The position numbers and the translations under genes are program-made. This document shows, one piece after another, positions 1 to 9,273 of a DNA stretch of 64,000 bases (within the stretch, counting starts at the first letter, position 1; every line of letters begins with the position of its first letter). The notes beneath the pieces were generated by a model. That model saw only the letters and a program-made list of their open reading frames with translations, ran no database searches and had not been told where the DNA came from. The DNA lies in the NCBI GenBank assembly GCA_024398875.1, contig JAKSIJ010000002.1, positions 1-64,000 on the forward strand, written 5' to 3'. The stretch is from Fibrobacter sp. Its GTDB lineage: Bacteria > Fibrobacterota > Fibrobacteria > Fibrobacterales > Fibrobacteraceae.

Positions 1-2783
1 TGGAACTCAAATGTTTTGCTCAGCTCGTGAACAGTGGTGCTACTAGTATCAAAGGTAGGTTGACTGCGGACATCTGTCTGAACGCCTGCGGCGAAGGCGA
101 AAGCGTGCTCAAGGCAGACGGGACCTTGAATGGAAACGGTTCCAACTTTACGCAGTGGATTCCCATTGGAACGGCAGAAAAACCATATAAAGGGATTTTT
201 GATGGCATGGGTGCCGAAGGGAATGCTCATGTCATCAGTGGATTGTACTTCAACGATGGAAATGTGGAATACGTGGGCCTGTTCAAGTATAATGAAGGGA
301 TGGTCCAGAACGTGGGTGTGGTAGATTCCTATATCAAGGGTGGGACATCTGTCGGCGGCGTGGTCGGATATAATCGTCGCACCGTCAGCAACGTTTACAA
401 CACTGGCGCGGTGAGTGGAAATGTGCTCGTCGGTGGCGTGGTCGGATCAAATGTGGGTGGCATCATCAGCAACGTTTACAACACTGGCGCGGTGAGTGGT
501 GGAGATAATGTTGGCGGCGTGGTCGGGAGAAATGAGGATGGCACCGTCAGCAACGTTTACAACACTGGCGCGGTGAGTGGAAATGTGTTCGTCGGTGGCG
601 TGGTCGGACATAATACGTATGGCACCATCAGCGACGTTTACAACACTGGCGCGGTGAGTGGTGGAGATAATGTTGGCGGCGTGGTCGGGTGTAATGAGGG
701 AAAAGGTGACTTTTCCCTCGTTTACATTTCCTCCGTTTATTACAACACGGATTTTTATACAGGGAATGCTATTGGAAAAAATGGTGGAAGTATTGAAAAT
801 GTTGATGGTATAACGACTGCCGAACTTATCGCAATTGATTTAGGTCCAGAGTGGGTGGCCGGCAATTTAGCTTACGACAAGACAACAGGAAAATTGACCG
901 CCAGTTTCCCCTATCTAGAAAATCCCGCAGATTTCCAATACAAGATAACGGCTTTGGAGTTCAAGGTTGTTGGCAACGTCATTCAGATTGCGAATGCAGA
1001 CGACCTCAAGGATTTTGCAAGGCTGGTAAATGAATTTGGCGTGACGGATGTTGATGCGGAACTGACGGCGGACATCTGCCTGAACGCCTGCGGCGAAGGC
1101 GAAAGAGTGCTCAATGATGACGGCACCTTGAATGTGGCCGATACCAGCAAGTTTATCAAGTGGACCCCCATTGGAACAGACGCTAATCCATATATCGGAA
1201 CGTTCGATGGCCAAGGACACACCGTTAGCGGGCTGTATTTTAATAATGACGAGATGAGCAACGTCGGTTTCTTCGGTGCTGTCGGTAGTGATGGCGAGAC
1301 AAAGGGCGTCGTGAAGAATGTCGGTGTTGTGGACTCGTACTTCGAGGGGAATTTCTTCGTAGGTGGCGTAGTCGGACTTGTCATGGAAAATGCAAGCGTC
1401 AATGCTGTATTCAATACAGGTGCTGTATCGGGGCAAGTCAATGTTGGTGGTGTGGTTGGTGTTAACGGAGGCGGTTTTGTCACTAATGTGTACAACACGG
1501 GTTCCGTGAGTGGTGAAATTGAAGATGTCGGTGGTGTTATTGGGCTTAATGTCGGCGAAGCTCGCAATGTGTATAGTGTCTGCCCTGTTAGTGGAAAATT
1601 TGCTGTTGGCGGCGTGGTTGGCTTGAATGAAGGTGGCAATGTCGCTAATGCCTACTACAATAGTGAAGTCTTTGAAGGTGATTCTATTGGCGGAGGGAAC
1701 GGCACATCTGAAAATGTCGAAGGCAAAAACAGTGCAGACCTTGTTGCTGGTGCAACCCTGAAATTGGATACCACCGTTTGGGTTGTCGGCGCGGTAAGTG
1801 AAAATGCCAAGCAGGATACCCTCTACTACCCATACCTCAAGGTCTTTGGCCCACACGAGTATGTATTGGGCGATGTGAAGAAATACGCCATCACGGTTGC
1901 CGTAAACGATAAAACCATGGGAACTGTGACAGGTGCTGGCGAGTATGAATATGGCGCGGATGTTGAAATCAAAGCTGTAGCGAATGAGGGCTACAAGTTT
2001 ACCGACTGGGAAGACGACGTGAAGGCTTCTGCCGAGCGCACCATTGTTGTGACTGGCAATATTACCTACACGGCCAATTTCGAGGCCATTCCGAGCAGCT
2101 CCAGTGAAGTGGAGAGTAGTTCAAGCGCAGTAGAAAGTAGTTCGTCTGTGGATGAATCCAGTTCCTCTGAAGCTGTTTCCAGTTCCAGCGAAGCGAAGAG
2201 CAGTTCTAGTGAGGCAAAGTCCAGCAGCAGCGACGCAGAAAGTAGCTCTTCTGAGGCCGCCTCCAGTTCTAGTGAGGCAAAATCCAGCAGCAGCGAAGCC
2301 AAGAGCAGTTCTAGTTCTGCAAAGAGTTCCTCAAGTTCCGCGAAGTCTAGTTCTTCTGAAGCGAAGTCTAGCTCCTCCGAGGCGAAGTCTAGTTCTTCTG
2401 AAGCGAAGTCTAGCTCCAGCGATGCAAAATCTAGCTCCAGTGAAGCCAAAAGCAGCTCTAGTTCTGCGAAGAGCTCTTCGAGTTCCGCGAAGTCCAGTTC
2501 CTCCGAGGCGAAATCTAGTTCTAGCGAGGCAAAATCCAGCAGCAGCCAGAAGGAATCCATCATCGCCCAGGCTCAACTGCCGCAGTTCAGCGTCACCGCC
2601 TCCGGAAAGATGGTCTCCATCGCTGGCGCCCGCCCGAACTCCATCGTGAACGTCTTTGACATGCAGGGCAACATGGTGAAGACGGTTGTGGCTACCTCCG
2701 CCAACTTCACCTTCGCGCTCCCCAGCGCCGGCGTGTACATCGTCAAGAACGGCTACACCGCCAAGCGCGTGAACGTCCGCTAG
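1..2783 (+). CDS. GLUG-repeat surface protein with Ser-rich linker and C-terminal sorting-like domain (5' end outside window)
   Basis: Large exported surface protein of unknown ligand, truncated by the left edge. The frame is open from base 3, and the residues before the first in-frame GTG (27) match the segment that opens the second internal module (DLKDFARLVN), so the start lies upstream. Visible order: end of a first module; GLUG-type repeats (VGGVVG...NVYNTGAVSG); a second similar module beginning near base 990 with more GLUG repeats; an InlB-B/Flg_new-like repeat (GYKFTDWEDD) near 1890-2080; about 21 seven-residue SSSSxAK units; and a C-terminal domain of about 75 residues (SIVNVFDMQGNMVKT...GVYIVKNG) resembling Por/type IX secretion C-terminal domains. 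Family knowledge: GLUG motifs occur in secreted adhesin- or protease-like proteins. The C-terminal domain suggests type IX export, which is inference. Confidence 0.8.
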   Translation, partial: ELKCFAQLVNSGATSIKGRLTADICLNACGEGESVLKADGTLNGNGSNFTQWIPIGTAEKPYKGIFDGMGAEGNAHVISGLYFNDGNVEYVGLFKYNEGMVQNVGVVDSYIKGGTSVGGVVGYNRRTVSNVYNTGAVSGNVLVGGVVGSNVGGIISNVYNTGAVSGGDNVGGVVGRNEDGTVSNVYNTGAVSGNVFVGGVVGHNTYGTISDVYNTGAVSGGDNVGGVVGCNEGKGDFSLVYISSVYYNTDFYTGNAIGKNGGSIENVDGITTAELIAIDLGPEWVAGNLAYDKTTGKLTASFPYLENPADFQYKITALEFKVVGNVIQIANADDLKDFARLVNEFGVTDVDAELTADICLNACGEGERVLNDDGTLNVADTSKFIKWTPIGTDANPYIGTFDGQGHTVSGLYFNNDEMSNVGFFGAVGSDGETKGVVKNVGVVDSYFEGNFFVGGVVGLVMENASVNAVFNTGAVSGQVNVGGVVGVNGGGFVTNVYNTGSVSGEIEDVGGVIGLNVGEARNVYSVCPVSGKFAVGGVVGLNEGGNVANAYYNSEVFEGDSIGGGNGTSENVEGKNSADLVAGATLKLDTTVWVVGAVSENAKQDTLYYPYLKVFGPHEYVLGDVKKYAITVAVNDKTMGTVTGAGEYEYGADVEIKAVANEGYKFTDWEDDVKASAERTIVVTGNITYTANFEAIPSSSSEVESSSSAVESSSSVDESSSSEAVSSSSEAKSSSSEAKSSSSDAESSSSEAASSSSEAKSSSSEAKSSSSSAKSSSSSAKSSSSEAKSSSSEAKSSSSEAKSSSSDAKSSSSEAKSSSSSAKSSSSSAKSSSSEAKSSSSEAKSSSSQKESIIAQAQLPQFSVTASGKMVSIAGARPNSIVNVFDMQGNMVKTVVATSANFTFALPSAGVYIVKNGYTAKRVNVR
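346..690 (+). repeat. Four tandem 81-bp GLUG units with 162-bp higher-order period
   Basis: The string ACGTTTACAACACTGGCGCG (with small changes) recurs at about 391, 472, 553 and 634, exactly 81 bp (27 codons) apart. Units 1 and 3 share a GNVxVGGVVG junction, while units 2 and 4 share GGDNVGGVVG, so the block looks like a duplication of a 162-bp pair. The near identity at DNA level indicates recent expansion. Confidence 0.9.
2094..2547 (+). repeat. 21-bp tandem repeat encoding SSSSxAK linker
   Basis: About 21 imperfect copies of a 21-bp unit encode four serines followed by three mixed residues (EAK, SAK, DAK, EVE and others). Serine codons are mixed (AGC, TCC, TCT, AGT), so the amino-acid pattern is kept while the DNA diverges. 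The block separates the folded part of the protein from its C-terminal sorting-like domain. Confidence 0.9.
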
Positions 2784-3349
2784 GCTGCGAACATCGGCGT
2801 GAACGCCGTCCTCGTTCCCTTCAGAACCGGCGCCATGGCGATAGAATCCGGTTTTATAAAAGGGCAAACTATCGAAAAGTCATGGCAATCCAAATGAGTT
2901 GGTTTGCCTCGGAAGACCCCTTATCAAGGTTTCCTGTCCCCAGAAATTTTATGAGGTGGATAGAACTTCCGACGTGCTGTTTTCATGAAATGGTGACGTG
3001 CTAAATGCGTGCTGACATGACGTGCTATGACGGATTCGTCTAGGGCTTATGGAATCTGGGCGCCGCTCAAATTGGATGATGGATATTTCCCCCTTTGAAA
3101 TCGTTGGAAAAATGCTATTTTAGTGCTGCCTTACCGACGATAACGTGCTCTAAAAAAGCACGTCGAATCGGCTAGGAACCGCATAAAAGCTATAAACCGG
3201 CTTGACGGAGACTGTAAAAACAGCACGTTTTTCTGTAGAGTCGTTCTGTAGATGGTTCTGTAGATTTAGTTTGAAAATTAACCCTGTTTTTGACGAAATT
3301 CGTTCAAAAAGGGCGATTTTTGAGTGAAGTCTAGGGTAATGCTTAATTG
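2784..3349. other. 566-bp gene-free region with repeated ACGTGCT and TTCTGTAGA motifs
   Basis: No convincing gene is seen. The 131-aa minus-strand frame at 3150-3545 runs through the tRNA and its terminator and has no family features. ACGTGCT occurs at about 2972, 2996, 3020 and 3143, and as its complement AGCACGT at 3157 and 3222. The 3143/3157 pair forms a perfect 7-bp inverted repeat with a 7-base loop. TTCTGTAGA occurs three times at 3231, 3244 and 3256. The block ends just before the tRNA gene and could hold regulatory sites or the remnant of an integrated element. Confidence 0.6.
2825..2857 (+). terminator. Possible terminator of the GLUG-repeat gene
   Basis: AACCGG (2825-2830) pairs with CCGGTT (2848-2853). 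The enclosed 17 bases contain a second small stem (CGCCATGGCG), and TTTTAT follows. It lies about 40 bases after the stop codon. The stem is short and the loop long, so this is tentative. Confidence 0.35.
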
Positions 3350-3422
3350 GCCTGGTTAGTTCAGATGGATAGAACGAGTCCCTCCTAAGGATTAAACTCG
3401 CGTTCGACTCGCGAACCGGGTA
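3350..3422 (+). tRNA. tRNA-Arg (anticodon CCT)
   Basis: A full cloverleaf can be drawn by hand. The acceptor arms are GCCTGGT and ACCGGGT (7 pairs including two G-U). The D arm is GTTC/GAAC, the anticodon arm AGTCC/GGATT with loop CTCCTAA (CCT at 3384-3386), and the T arm TCGCG/CGCGA with loop TTCGACT. The variable loop has 4 bases and the discriminator is A. No CCA is encoded. It reads AGG codons. Confidence 0.95.
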
Positions 3423-3426
3423 TATA

Positions 3427-3453
3427 AAGGGCTTCCCTTCGGGGAAGCCTTTT
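3427..3453. terminator. UUCG hairpin terminator between tRNA-Arg and nuoN
   Basis: GGCTTCCC (3430-3437), loop TTCG, GGGAAGCC (3442-3449), extended by A-T pairs and followed by TTTT. It sits 5 bases after the tRNA and about 30 bases after the nuoN stop codon on the other strand. Flanking A and T runs let it work in both directions. Confidence 0.85.
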
Positions 3454-3483
3454 ATGCATTTTCGAGCGAGGCCTGCGCGACCC

Positions 3484-4908
3484 TTAGAACGTAAATCCGC
3501 TGAAGATGTTGTTGCTGAGGAAGGGCAGGAATCCGAGAACCACAACAGCGATGCTGAGGAGAATTACCACACTGCGCTGGCGGCGCGTGAGGCGGATGGG
3601 CGTCAGGTGTCCATCCGGTTCATCCACCCAGGCACTCTTGATGAGCTGGATGTAGTAGTAGAGGGCAATCACGTTGTTGAGGACTGCGAATGCCACGATG
3701 GCGTAGTGCCCGGTGGAAGCCCCGCTGAAGAACAGATGGAACTTTCCGAAGAATCCGGCCAGGGGCGGAATGCCTGCCAAGCTGAACATGGAAATTGCAA
3801 GAGCGATGGCGATGGAGGGATTCTGTTTGGAAAGACCTTTCAGGGAGGCGAAAATCTCTTCCCGATGGTGCCCGATGATGGCGAATACGAAGAACGCCAG
3901 ATAGTTGGAAACTGCATACACGAACAGGTAATAGATGATGGCAGTTTCTGCGATGGTGGCAGGGCCGAGGAGGGCAATCATGATGTAGCCCGCTTGAGCG
4001 ATGGAGCTGTATGCCATGAACCGGCGAAGTCTACTCTGCTTTAAGGCTCCCAGGTTCCCCACAAAGAGGGTGGTGCCAGCGAGGAGCGCAATGAGCGGGG
4101 CAATCTGTTCCTGGATGGGAGCGAGAGGGCCAAAGACCAGCACTACCAGGAATGCAATTGCGGTCGCCTTGGAAGACACAGAAAGCACTGCAGTCACGGG
4201 AGTGGGGGCGCCTTCATAAACATCCGGAGCCCAGGTGTAGAAGGGGAACAGGGTGAGCTTGAAACCGATTCCGCAGAAAAGGAACAGCACTGCAATCCAA
4301 AGCAGCGGTGAGGGCCCTGCCGCTACTGCAGACTGGATGTCCGTGAAGTGGAGGGAGCCTGCAAAACCGTAGAGGTAGCTGAAGCCGAAGAGTTCGAAGG
4401 CGGTTGCCACAGAACCCATCAAGATGTATTTGGTGGCGGCTTCGGAACCAATCAAATCTTTCTTGTTCCAGGCGGTCAAGGCGTACATGGGGATGGTTGC
4501 AATTTCAAGCCCGAGGAAGAAGGTCACGAGATCGCAGGCGGAAACCACCACCACGCCGCCAAAGGTGGCGAAGGCGATGGCGCCGATGAATTCTGCAATC
4601 TGGTGGAGCTGAGGCCTACCATCGGCGCTATGCTCGAAGTAATCCTTGGAAAGCCAAATCCCGAGAATGGCGCTCACCATGAGGACTTCGCGCATGAGAA
4701 TGCCAAAGTCATCTACACGCCAGTTGCTGAGGAAGAACACTCCGTTCCCGTTGGCGAGAGGAATGAAATTCAGGAGAATGAAAATGGCGATGCAGCCCAC
4801 GTTGGCGATGCGCCAGGGAATGTTGGATTTGGTGCTGCAGAAGAGACGGCTCCCGATGACGATGAAGGGGAAGATGAGAAGTAGAATGTCTGGAACGATA
4901 TAGTTCAT
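3484..4908 (-). CDS. nuoN: NADH-quinone oxidoreductase-like subunit N
   Basis: Antiporter-like membrane subunit of respiratory complex I, thought to carry one proton path. The 474-aa protein is almost wholly hydrophobic, with the Proton_antipo_M family pattern (FKLTLFPFYTWAPDVYEGAPTP, key Lys and Pro residues of TM7-8) near residues 215-240. Length is normal for NuoN. It is the last gene of the nuo string: the nuoM stop lies 3 bases upstream, and a GGGAGG ribosome site overlaps that stop. The bidirectional hairpin at 3427-3453 ends the operon. Confidence 0.95.
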   Translation of the reverse strand: MNYIVPDILLLIFPFIVIGSRLFCSTKSNIPWRIANVGCIAIFILLNFIPLANGNGVFFLSNWRVDDFGILMREVLMVSAILGIWLSKDYFEHSADGRPQLHQIAEFIGAIAFATFGGVVVVSACDLVTFFLGLEIATIPMYALTAWNKKDLIGSEAATKYILMGSVATAFELFGFSYLYGFAGSLHFTDIQSAVAAGPSPLLWIAVLFLFCGIGFKLTLFPFYTWAPDVYEGAPTPVTAVLSVSSKATAIAFLVVLVFGPLAPIQEQIAPLIALLAGTTLFVGNLGALKQSRLRRFMAYSSIAQAGYIMIALLGPATIAETAIIYYLFVYAVSNYLAFFVFAIIGHHREEIFASLKGLSKQNPSIAIALAISMFSLAGIPPLAGFFGKFHLFFSGASTGHYAIVAFAVLNNVIALYYYIQLIKSAWVDEPDGHLTPIRLTRRQRSVVILLSIAVVVLGFLPFLSNNIFSGFTF

Positions 4909-4911
4909 GAT

Positions 4912-6426
4912 TTACCTCCCAACTCTTGAAATGTTATCGAAAATGGGAGCGATGCTCTGGTCCAAAAATTCAGAAATCCATGTGGGGCATAGACCGATAA
5001 ACAAAAGGCATGCGGCAAGGACAACAATCACGAGTTTTTCGCGGAAGCAACCGTCGGTGAGGCTCTCATATTTTTGCGGGAGCGGCCCGTGAAGCATCCG
5101 GTTTGCGGTTTGTAGAATGTAGACTGCGGTCGTCGTGACGGAAAGTATAGCGAGAATCGTCACGATGCGGGTGAGGGTGGATTCCTGCTGGAAAGCCCCG
5201 ATGAAGATGTTGCTTTCGGCGATGAATCCGGAGAAGCCTGGAAGGCCAAGGCCCGCGAAGCCGGCGAGAACAAAGCCAACGCCGAGGAAGGGTATCTTCC
5301 GCATGATGCCGCCCATCTCGGTGATGTCGCGGGTATGGGTCCGCTCGTAAATCATCCCGATGGTCGCGAAGAAGAGGCCCGTGAGGAAGCCGTGGGAAAT
5401 CATCTGGAGGGAAGCGCCGCGGAGGCCAACTGGCGTGAGGGCGGCGAGTCCGAGGAAGATGAGGCCCAGGTGGCTGATGGAACTGTAGGCGGTGATGTAC
5501 TTGAGGTCTTTGTGCCGGAGGGCGATGAAGGGACCAAGCACCACGTTGAAAATCAGGAGCGCAACGACGTAGGGGAGCCAGATTTTTGCGGCTTCTGGCA
5601 TGAGGAACATGGCCACACGGAGGCAACCGTAGGCGCCCATCTTCATCATCACGCCTGCAGCCAGCATGGAAACTGCGGTAGGTGCCGCAGAGTGACCGTC
5701 AGGACTCCAGAAGTGGAAGGGGAAGAGGCTGCTTGAAACTGCAAATCCCATGAACATGAGCGGGAAAGCCCACATCTGGAAATCCATGGGGAGGACAACC
5801 TTGGAAAGCTCCACAATGCTCCAGCTGTTGATGCCACTTTCGAAATAAAGTCCGAAGAGGGTGGCGAGAATCATAGAGGAGCCAAATGCGAGGGTCAAGG
5901 TAAGTTTTTTACCGCCGTAATCTCTGCGTCCGGAGCCGTAGCAGGCAATCATCAGGTACATGCACAGGGCTTCCATTTCGTAGAACACGAAGAAAAGCAC
6001 CAGGTCCATGCTCATGTAGACGCCGTAAACGCTTGTAGCGAGGAGCTGAATCAGTGCGAAAAAGACCTTCTGATTACCCTTGATATTCCAACTCACCAAT
6101 ACGCCAGCCCATACTATAAAAGAGGTCAGGGCCAAGAGCAAAATGTTCAGGGCGTCGGCGCCGACAATATAGTGGGCGTTGAAAAGGGAAATCCAGGGGA
6201 TGTTGGTAAAGAAGCGGAGGAAGAGGGGGGCTGCGTTTTCATCAACGGGAGTGCCGCTGAGGGCGTAGACGCGGTAAACCAGGAAGCACACCAGGAGCAA
6301 AACGAATGTGGCAGATGTGGCGTGGATGGTTTTGAGAAGCTTTCCGTGATTTGCAGAAATAGGAACACAAACCAGCACCGTGAGGAGCGGGATAATCCAA
6401 ATCAAATTAAAGAGAATTGTATCCAT
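4912..6426 (-). CDS. nuoM: NADH-quinone oxidoreductase-like subunit M
   Basis: Second antiporter-like complex I subunit (504 aa from the ATG at 6426). A GTG two codons earlier (6432) directly abuts the nuoL stop and is a less likely start. Family signs are FYEMEALCMYLMI, with the essential Glu of TM5, and SLFPFHFWSPDGHSAAPTA, with the Lys/His-bearing broken helix region. It lies between nuoL and nuoN with almost no spacing, so translation is probably coupled. Confidence 0.95.
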   Translation of the reverse strand: MDTILFNLIWIIPLLTVLVCVPISANHGKLLKTIHATSATFVLLLVCFLVYRVYALSGTPVDENAAPLFLRFFTNIPWISLFNAHYIVGADALNILLLALTSFIVWAGVLVSWNIKGNQKVFFALIQLLATSVYGVYMSMDLVLFFVFYEMEALCMYLMIACYGSGRRDYGGKKLTLTLAFGSSMILATLFGLYFESGINSWSIVELSKVVLPMDFQMWAFPLMFMGFAVSSSLFPFHFWSPDGHSAAPTAVSMLAAGVMMKMGAYGCLRVAMFLMPEAAKIWLPYVVALLIFNVVLGPFIALRHKDLKYITAYSSISHLGLIFLGLAALTPVGLRGASLQMISHGFLTGLFFATIGMIYERTHTRDITEMGGIMRKIPFLGVGFVLAGFAGLGLPGFSGFIAESNIFIGAFQQESTLTRIVTILAILSVTTTAVYILQTANRMLHGPLPQKYESLTDGCFREKLVIVVLAACLLFIGLCPTWISEFLDQSIAPIFDNISRVGR

Positions 6427-6432
6427 ATGCAC

Positions 6433-8385
6433 CTACAGGGGAAGATTTCCGAGGAATCTCCAGAGGAGAACGCCTACAATTAAAGTACCGAGATAGAAGG
6501 GCAGGTAGCCGCCTTGGGCCACGCGCACCAAATCACCCAACTTGTGGATGAACCAGACGGAGAAATTCACCAGGGTTCCCACGATGTAATCTTCGATGAA
6601 GCGGGCTACGCGGGCGATGCCGCCAATGACGAACTGGCGGACTACGGCGTAATACATCTCGTCGAAGTAGAATTTGTGATATACGGTTTTGTAGATGCCG
6701 CTGCGGTTGGATTCGTCCAGAGCCTTTGCGATGCGTGCCTTGGGGCTTGCGTAGAAGAACCAGGCGAGAGCAAGGGCGATGATGGCGATGACGACGGCTG
6801 CAAACGGAATCCAGGAGGCTTCCGTCAGCTTTACCAACTGCGGTGCGTGAATCTTGCCGGGCACAAAGAATGCGGCAAAGAGGCTCTTGCCAGCGATACC
6901 GCTGAGGAGGGCGGGAACGGCGAGAATCACGATGGGAAGCGTCATGGCGAAATCTTCATGCACATGGCCCGCTTTAACTCCCTCATGCCGAGGCTCTCCA
7001 TGGAAGGCCAGGAAGAACAGGCGGAACATGTAGAAGGTGGTGAGGCCGCTGGTGAGAAGTGCGAGCCCGAAAACCACATAATGATGGCCCTGGAATGCCG
7101 CCAGGATGATTTCGTCCTTGGAGAAAAATCCGGAGAAGGGTGGAATGCCAGAAATGGCGAGGATGGAAATGAGGGTGCACCAGTAGGTCCAAGGCATCTT
7201 TTTCCGGAGACCACCCATGGCATCCAAATCGTTGGTATGCACCTGATGGATGAGGGAACCTGCAATGAGGAAGAGACTGCACTTGAAGAAGGCGTGAGTA
7301 AATATATGGAATGTAGAAGCCGTCCATCCTGTGGTGACAATTGTTTGGCCCACTTGGCAAACGCCCAGGGCAAACATCATGTAGCCCAGCTGCGAAAGAG
7401 TGGAGTAGGCGAGAATCCGCTTGATGTCTTTTTGCGTGCAGGCGATGACCGCTGCAAACACCATGGTAAATGCACCCACAATCATAATCAGGGTGAGAGT
7501 GCTTCCGCAGATGGCAAAGAAGGGGAACAGACGGGCCACCAGGTATACACCGGCCACCACCATAGTGGCACTGTGAATGATGGAAGAAACTGGCGTAGGG
7601 CCTTCCATAGCGTTGGGGAGCCAAATATGCATGGGGAACATGGCGCTCTTGCCCCAGCCGCCGGTGAAAATCAGCACGGAGCCGAGAATGAGGGCGTCAG
7701 CCTTACTTACCACCAAAAGTCCCAAATCAATAGTTTCCGCCTTGAAACTGGAAAGCGTCAAATCATTGAGAGTGGAGAAATCAAAACTCTGGACCACATA
7801 ACTCACCAGCACAATGCCCAGCAAGAAGAAACTGTCAGCAAAGCGGGTGAGGATGAAGGCCTGCTTGCTCGCACTGACGGCACTGGGCTTGTGGTACCAG
7901 AATCCAATCAGGAGGTAGCTGGAAACGCCCACTAGTTCCCAGAAGATGAACATCTGGAAAAGGTTGGTGGCGGCAACGAGCCCGAGCATGGAGAAACTGA
8001 ACAGCGAAAGGAGGGCGAAGAACCTGCCGGTGGCGCGGTCCCCGCGCATGTAGCCCACGCTATAGATGTTTACCATGAAACTGATGAACGTGACCACCAC
8101 GAGCATCATGATGGACAGGGGATCAATCAGGCAACCGATATTGGCAAGGAAGTTCCCGAAGGGGATGAATTCATGCTCGAAGAGGATGGCTTTTTGAGGC
8201 GCAAGTCCGGAGGTGAAATAATGCACCGCGAGAATGATGGCAGAAATTGCTGCGATGCCGTTAGCGGAAATGCCCATGGCGGCTGCAGCCTTGTCGCTCT
8301 TGCGGCACAGGAAAAGACCGTTCACTACAAAAGAGAGCAGTGGCAGAATGAAAATCAGATAGCTGAGAGTGACGTCGTTAATCAT
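6433..8385 (-). CDS. nuoL: NADH-quinone oxidoreductase-like subunit L
   Basis: The largest antiporter-like membrane subunit (650 aa), normally ending in a long lateral helix that clamps NuoM and NuoN. Visible signs: an N-terminal Proton_antipo_N segment, FWELVGVSSYLLIGFWYHKPSA near residue 150, WGKSAMFPMHIWLPNAMEGPTP near 245 with the conserved Lys and broken-helix Pro, and a hydrophobic C-terminal helix. It overlaps the end of nuoK by 8 bases. Confidence 0.95.
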   Translation of the reverse strand: MINDVTLSYLIFILPLLSFVVNGLFLCRKSDKAAAAMGISANGIAAISAIILAVHYFTSGLAPQKAILFEHEFIPFGNFLANIGCLIDPLSIMMLVVVTFISFMVNIYSVGYMRGDRATGRFFALLSLFSFSMLGLVAATNLFQMFIFWELVGVSSYLLIGFWYHKPSAVSASKQAFILTRFADSFFLLGIVLVSYVVQSFDFSTLNDLTLSSFKAETIDLGLLVVSKADALILGSVLIFTGGWGKSAMFPMHIWLPNAMEGPTPVSSIIHSATMVVAGVYLVARLFPFFAICGSTLTLIMIVGAFTMVFAAVIACTQKDIKRILAYSTLSQLGYMMFALGVCQVGQTIVTTGWTASTFHIFTHAFFKCSLFLIAGSLIHQVHTNDLDAMGGLRKKMPWTYWCTLISILAISGIPPFSGFFSKDEIILAAFQGHHYVVFGLALLTSGLTTFYMFRLFFLAFHGEPRHEGVKAGHVHEDFAMTLPIVILAVPALLSGIAGKSLFAAFFVPGKIHAPQLVKLTEASWIPFAAVVIAIIALALAWFFYASPKARIAKALDESNRSGIYKTVYHKFYFDEMYYAVVRQFVIGGIARVARFIEDYIVGTLVNFSVWFIHKLGDLVRVAQGGYLPFYLGTLIVGVLLWRFLGNLPL

Positions 8386-8683
8386 GGAGTTCCCTCAACT
8401 GATCCACATCCAGGCTGTGGTGGCGGCGGTACATGTTCACGATGATGGCAAGAGCGATTGCCATTTCGCAAGCAGTGACTGCAAATACAAAGATACTGAA
8501 GATAGCGCCTGCGGTAGAATCGTGGGCGGTAAAGTAGGCAAAGCTGATAAAGTTGATGTTGGCTGCATTCAGCATGAGCTCAATGGAAATGAGCATGCCC
8601 ACCAAATGCCGGCGGCGAATCAGGCCCCAGACACCAATGCCAAAGAGAATGAAGGCGAGAATGAGACAATTCATTAAATTCAT
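8378..8683 (-). CDS. nuoK: NADH-quinone oxidoreductase-like subunit K
   Basis: Small three-helix complex I subunit, 101 aa, the usual length. IRRRHLVGMLISIELMLNAAN carries the conserved Glu of TM2, and a second Glu lies in TACEMAIALAI. The ATG overlaps the nuoJ stop (ATGA), with a GAGGAGG-type ribosome site inside the Glu-rich end of nuoJ. Confidence 0.95.
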   Translation of the reverse strand: MNLMNCLILAFILFGIGVWGLIRRRHLVGMLISIELMLNAANINFISFAYFTAHDSTAGAIFSIFVFAVTACEMAIALAIIVNMYRRHHSLDVDQLRELHD

Positions 8684-9273
8684 TTCTCTTCCTCCTCTTT
8701 CTTGTAATCATCTGGAATCCAGCGGCGGGCCACGGTGATGGAAACAATCAGCGTCATCAAAAGAAGAATGCTCACCACTTCAAAGGGAATGATGAATCCG
8801 CTCTGGTCGTAACCCAGCAGGCGGAAAGCCATCTGCTGCAATCCCGCATAATTTTCTGGGGATGCAACTGCACCTTCCTTCAAACTTTCAATAGGCAGTA
8901 GGCATTTAATCATCACGACGACGAACGCCACCGCCAAGGCAAATGCCGCAAACAGTCTCGGAATTTTCGCACTGAAGGAATCCTCTCCCAAGTGGCTCGT
9001 GAGAAGGATGGTGAAGACCACAAAAATAACCACGCCGCCGATGTAGACCATCACTTGGGCGAGTGCAGCAAATTCGGCGTTCAAAAGCAGGTAGAGAATA
9101 GCGGTTCCTACAAAGGAGAAGATGAGGAACACGGCACTCTGGAGAATGTTTTTTACCGCAACGGTACAGACGGCGGTCACAATCATCACAAGTGCCACCG
9201 CATAGAATGCAATGTCCATTCCTCCCAAGGGGAATGCAAGCGGCATTTCGGGAATTGATAATCCGGGGAACAT
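8680..9273 (-). CDS. nuoJ: NADH-quinone oxidoreductase-like subunit J
   Basis: Membrane subunit J (197 aa, about five helices). VMVYIGGVVIFVVFTILLTS is the conserved TM3 segment that in studied complexes switches between alpha and pi-bulge forms. The C-terminus is charged (KKEEEEK). Its ATG overlaps the nuoI stop by one base (TGATG), and its stop overlaps the nuoK start. Confidence 0.95.
   Translation of the reverse strand: MFPGLSIPEMPLAFPLGGMDIAFYAVALVMIVTAVCTVAVKNILQSAVFLIFSFVGTAILYLLLNAEFAALAQVMVYIGGVVIFVVFTILLTSHLGEDSFSAKIPRLFAAFALAVAFVVVMIKCLLPIESLKEGAVASPENYAGLQQMAFRLLGYDQSGFIIPFEVVSILLLMTLIVSITVARRWIPDDYKKEEEEK

Noticed and set aside
346-690. Possible CRISPR-like array from regular 81-bp repeats
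   Set aside because: The units are in-frame coding repeats with conserved protein sequence and no unique spacers.
915-1856. 313-aa minus-strand frame in the GLUG gene
   Set aside because: Antisense of a repeat protein with a clear sense frame; no start signals or domain.
3150-3545. 131-aa minus-strand frame
   Set aside because: It runs through tRNA-Arg and its terminator and into the nuoN end; no coding character.
6514-7935. 473-aa open frame on the plus strand
   Set aside because: It lies wholly antisense to nuoL, is rich in Gly, His and Glu, and has no family features. Strong codon bias of the real gene opens this frame.
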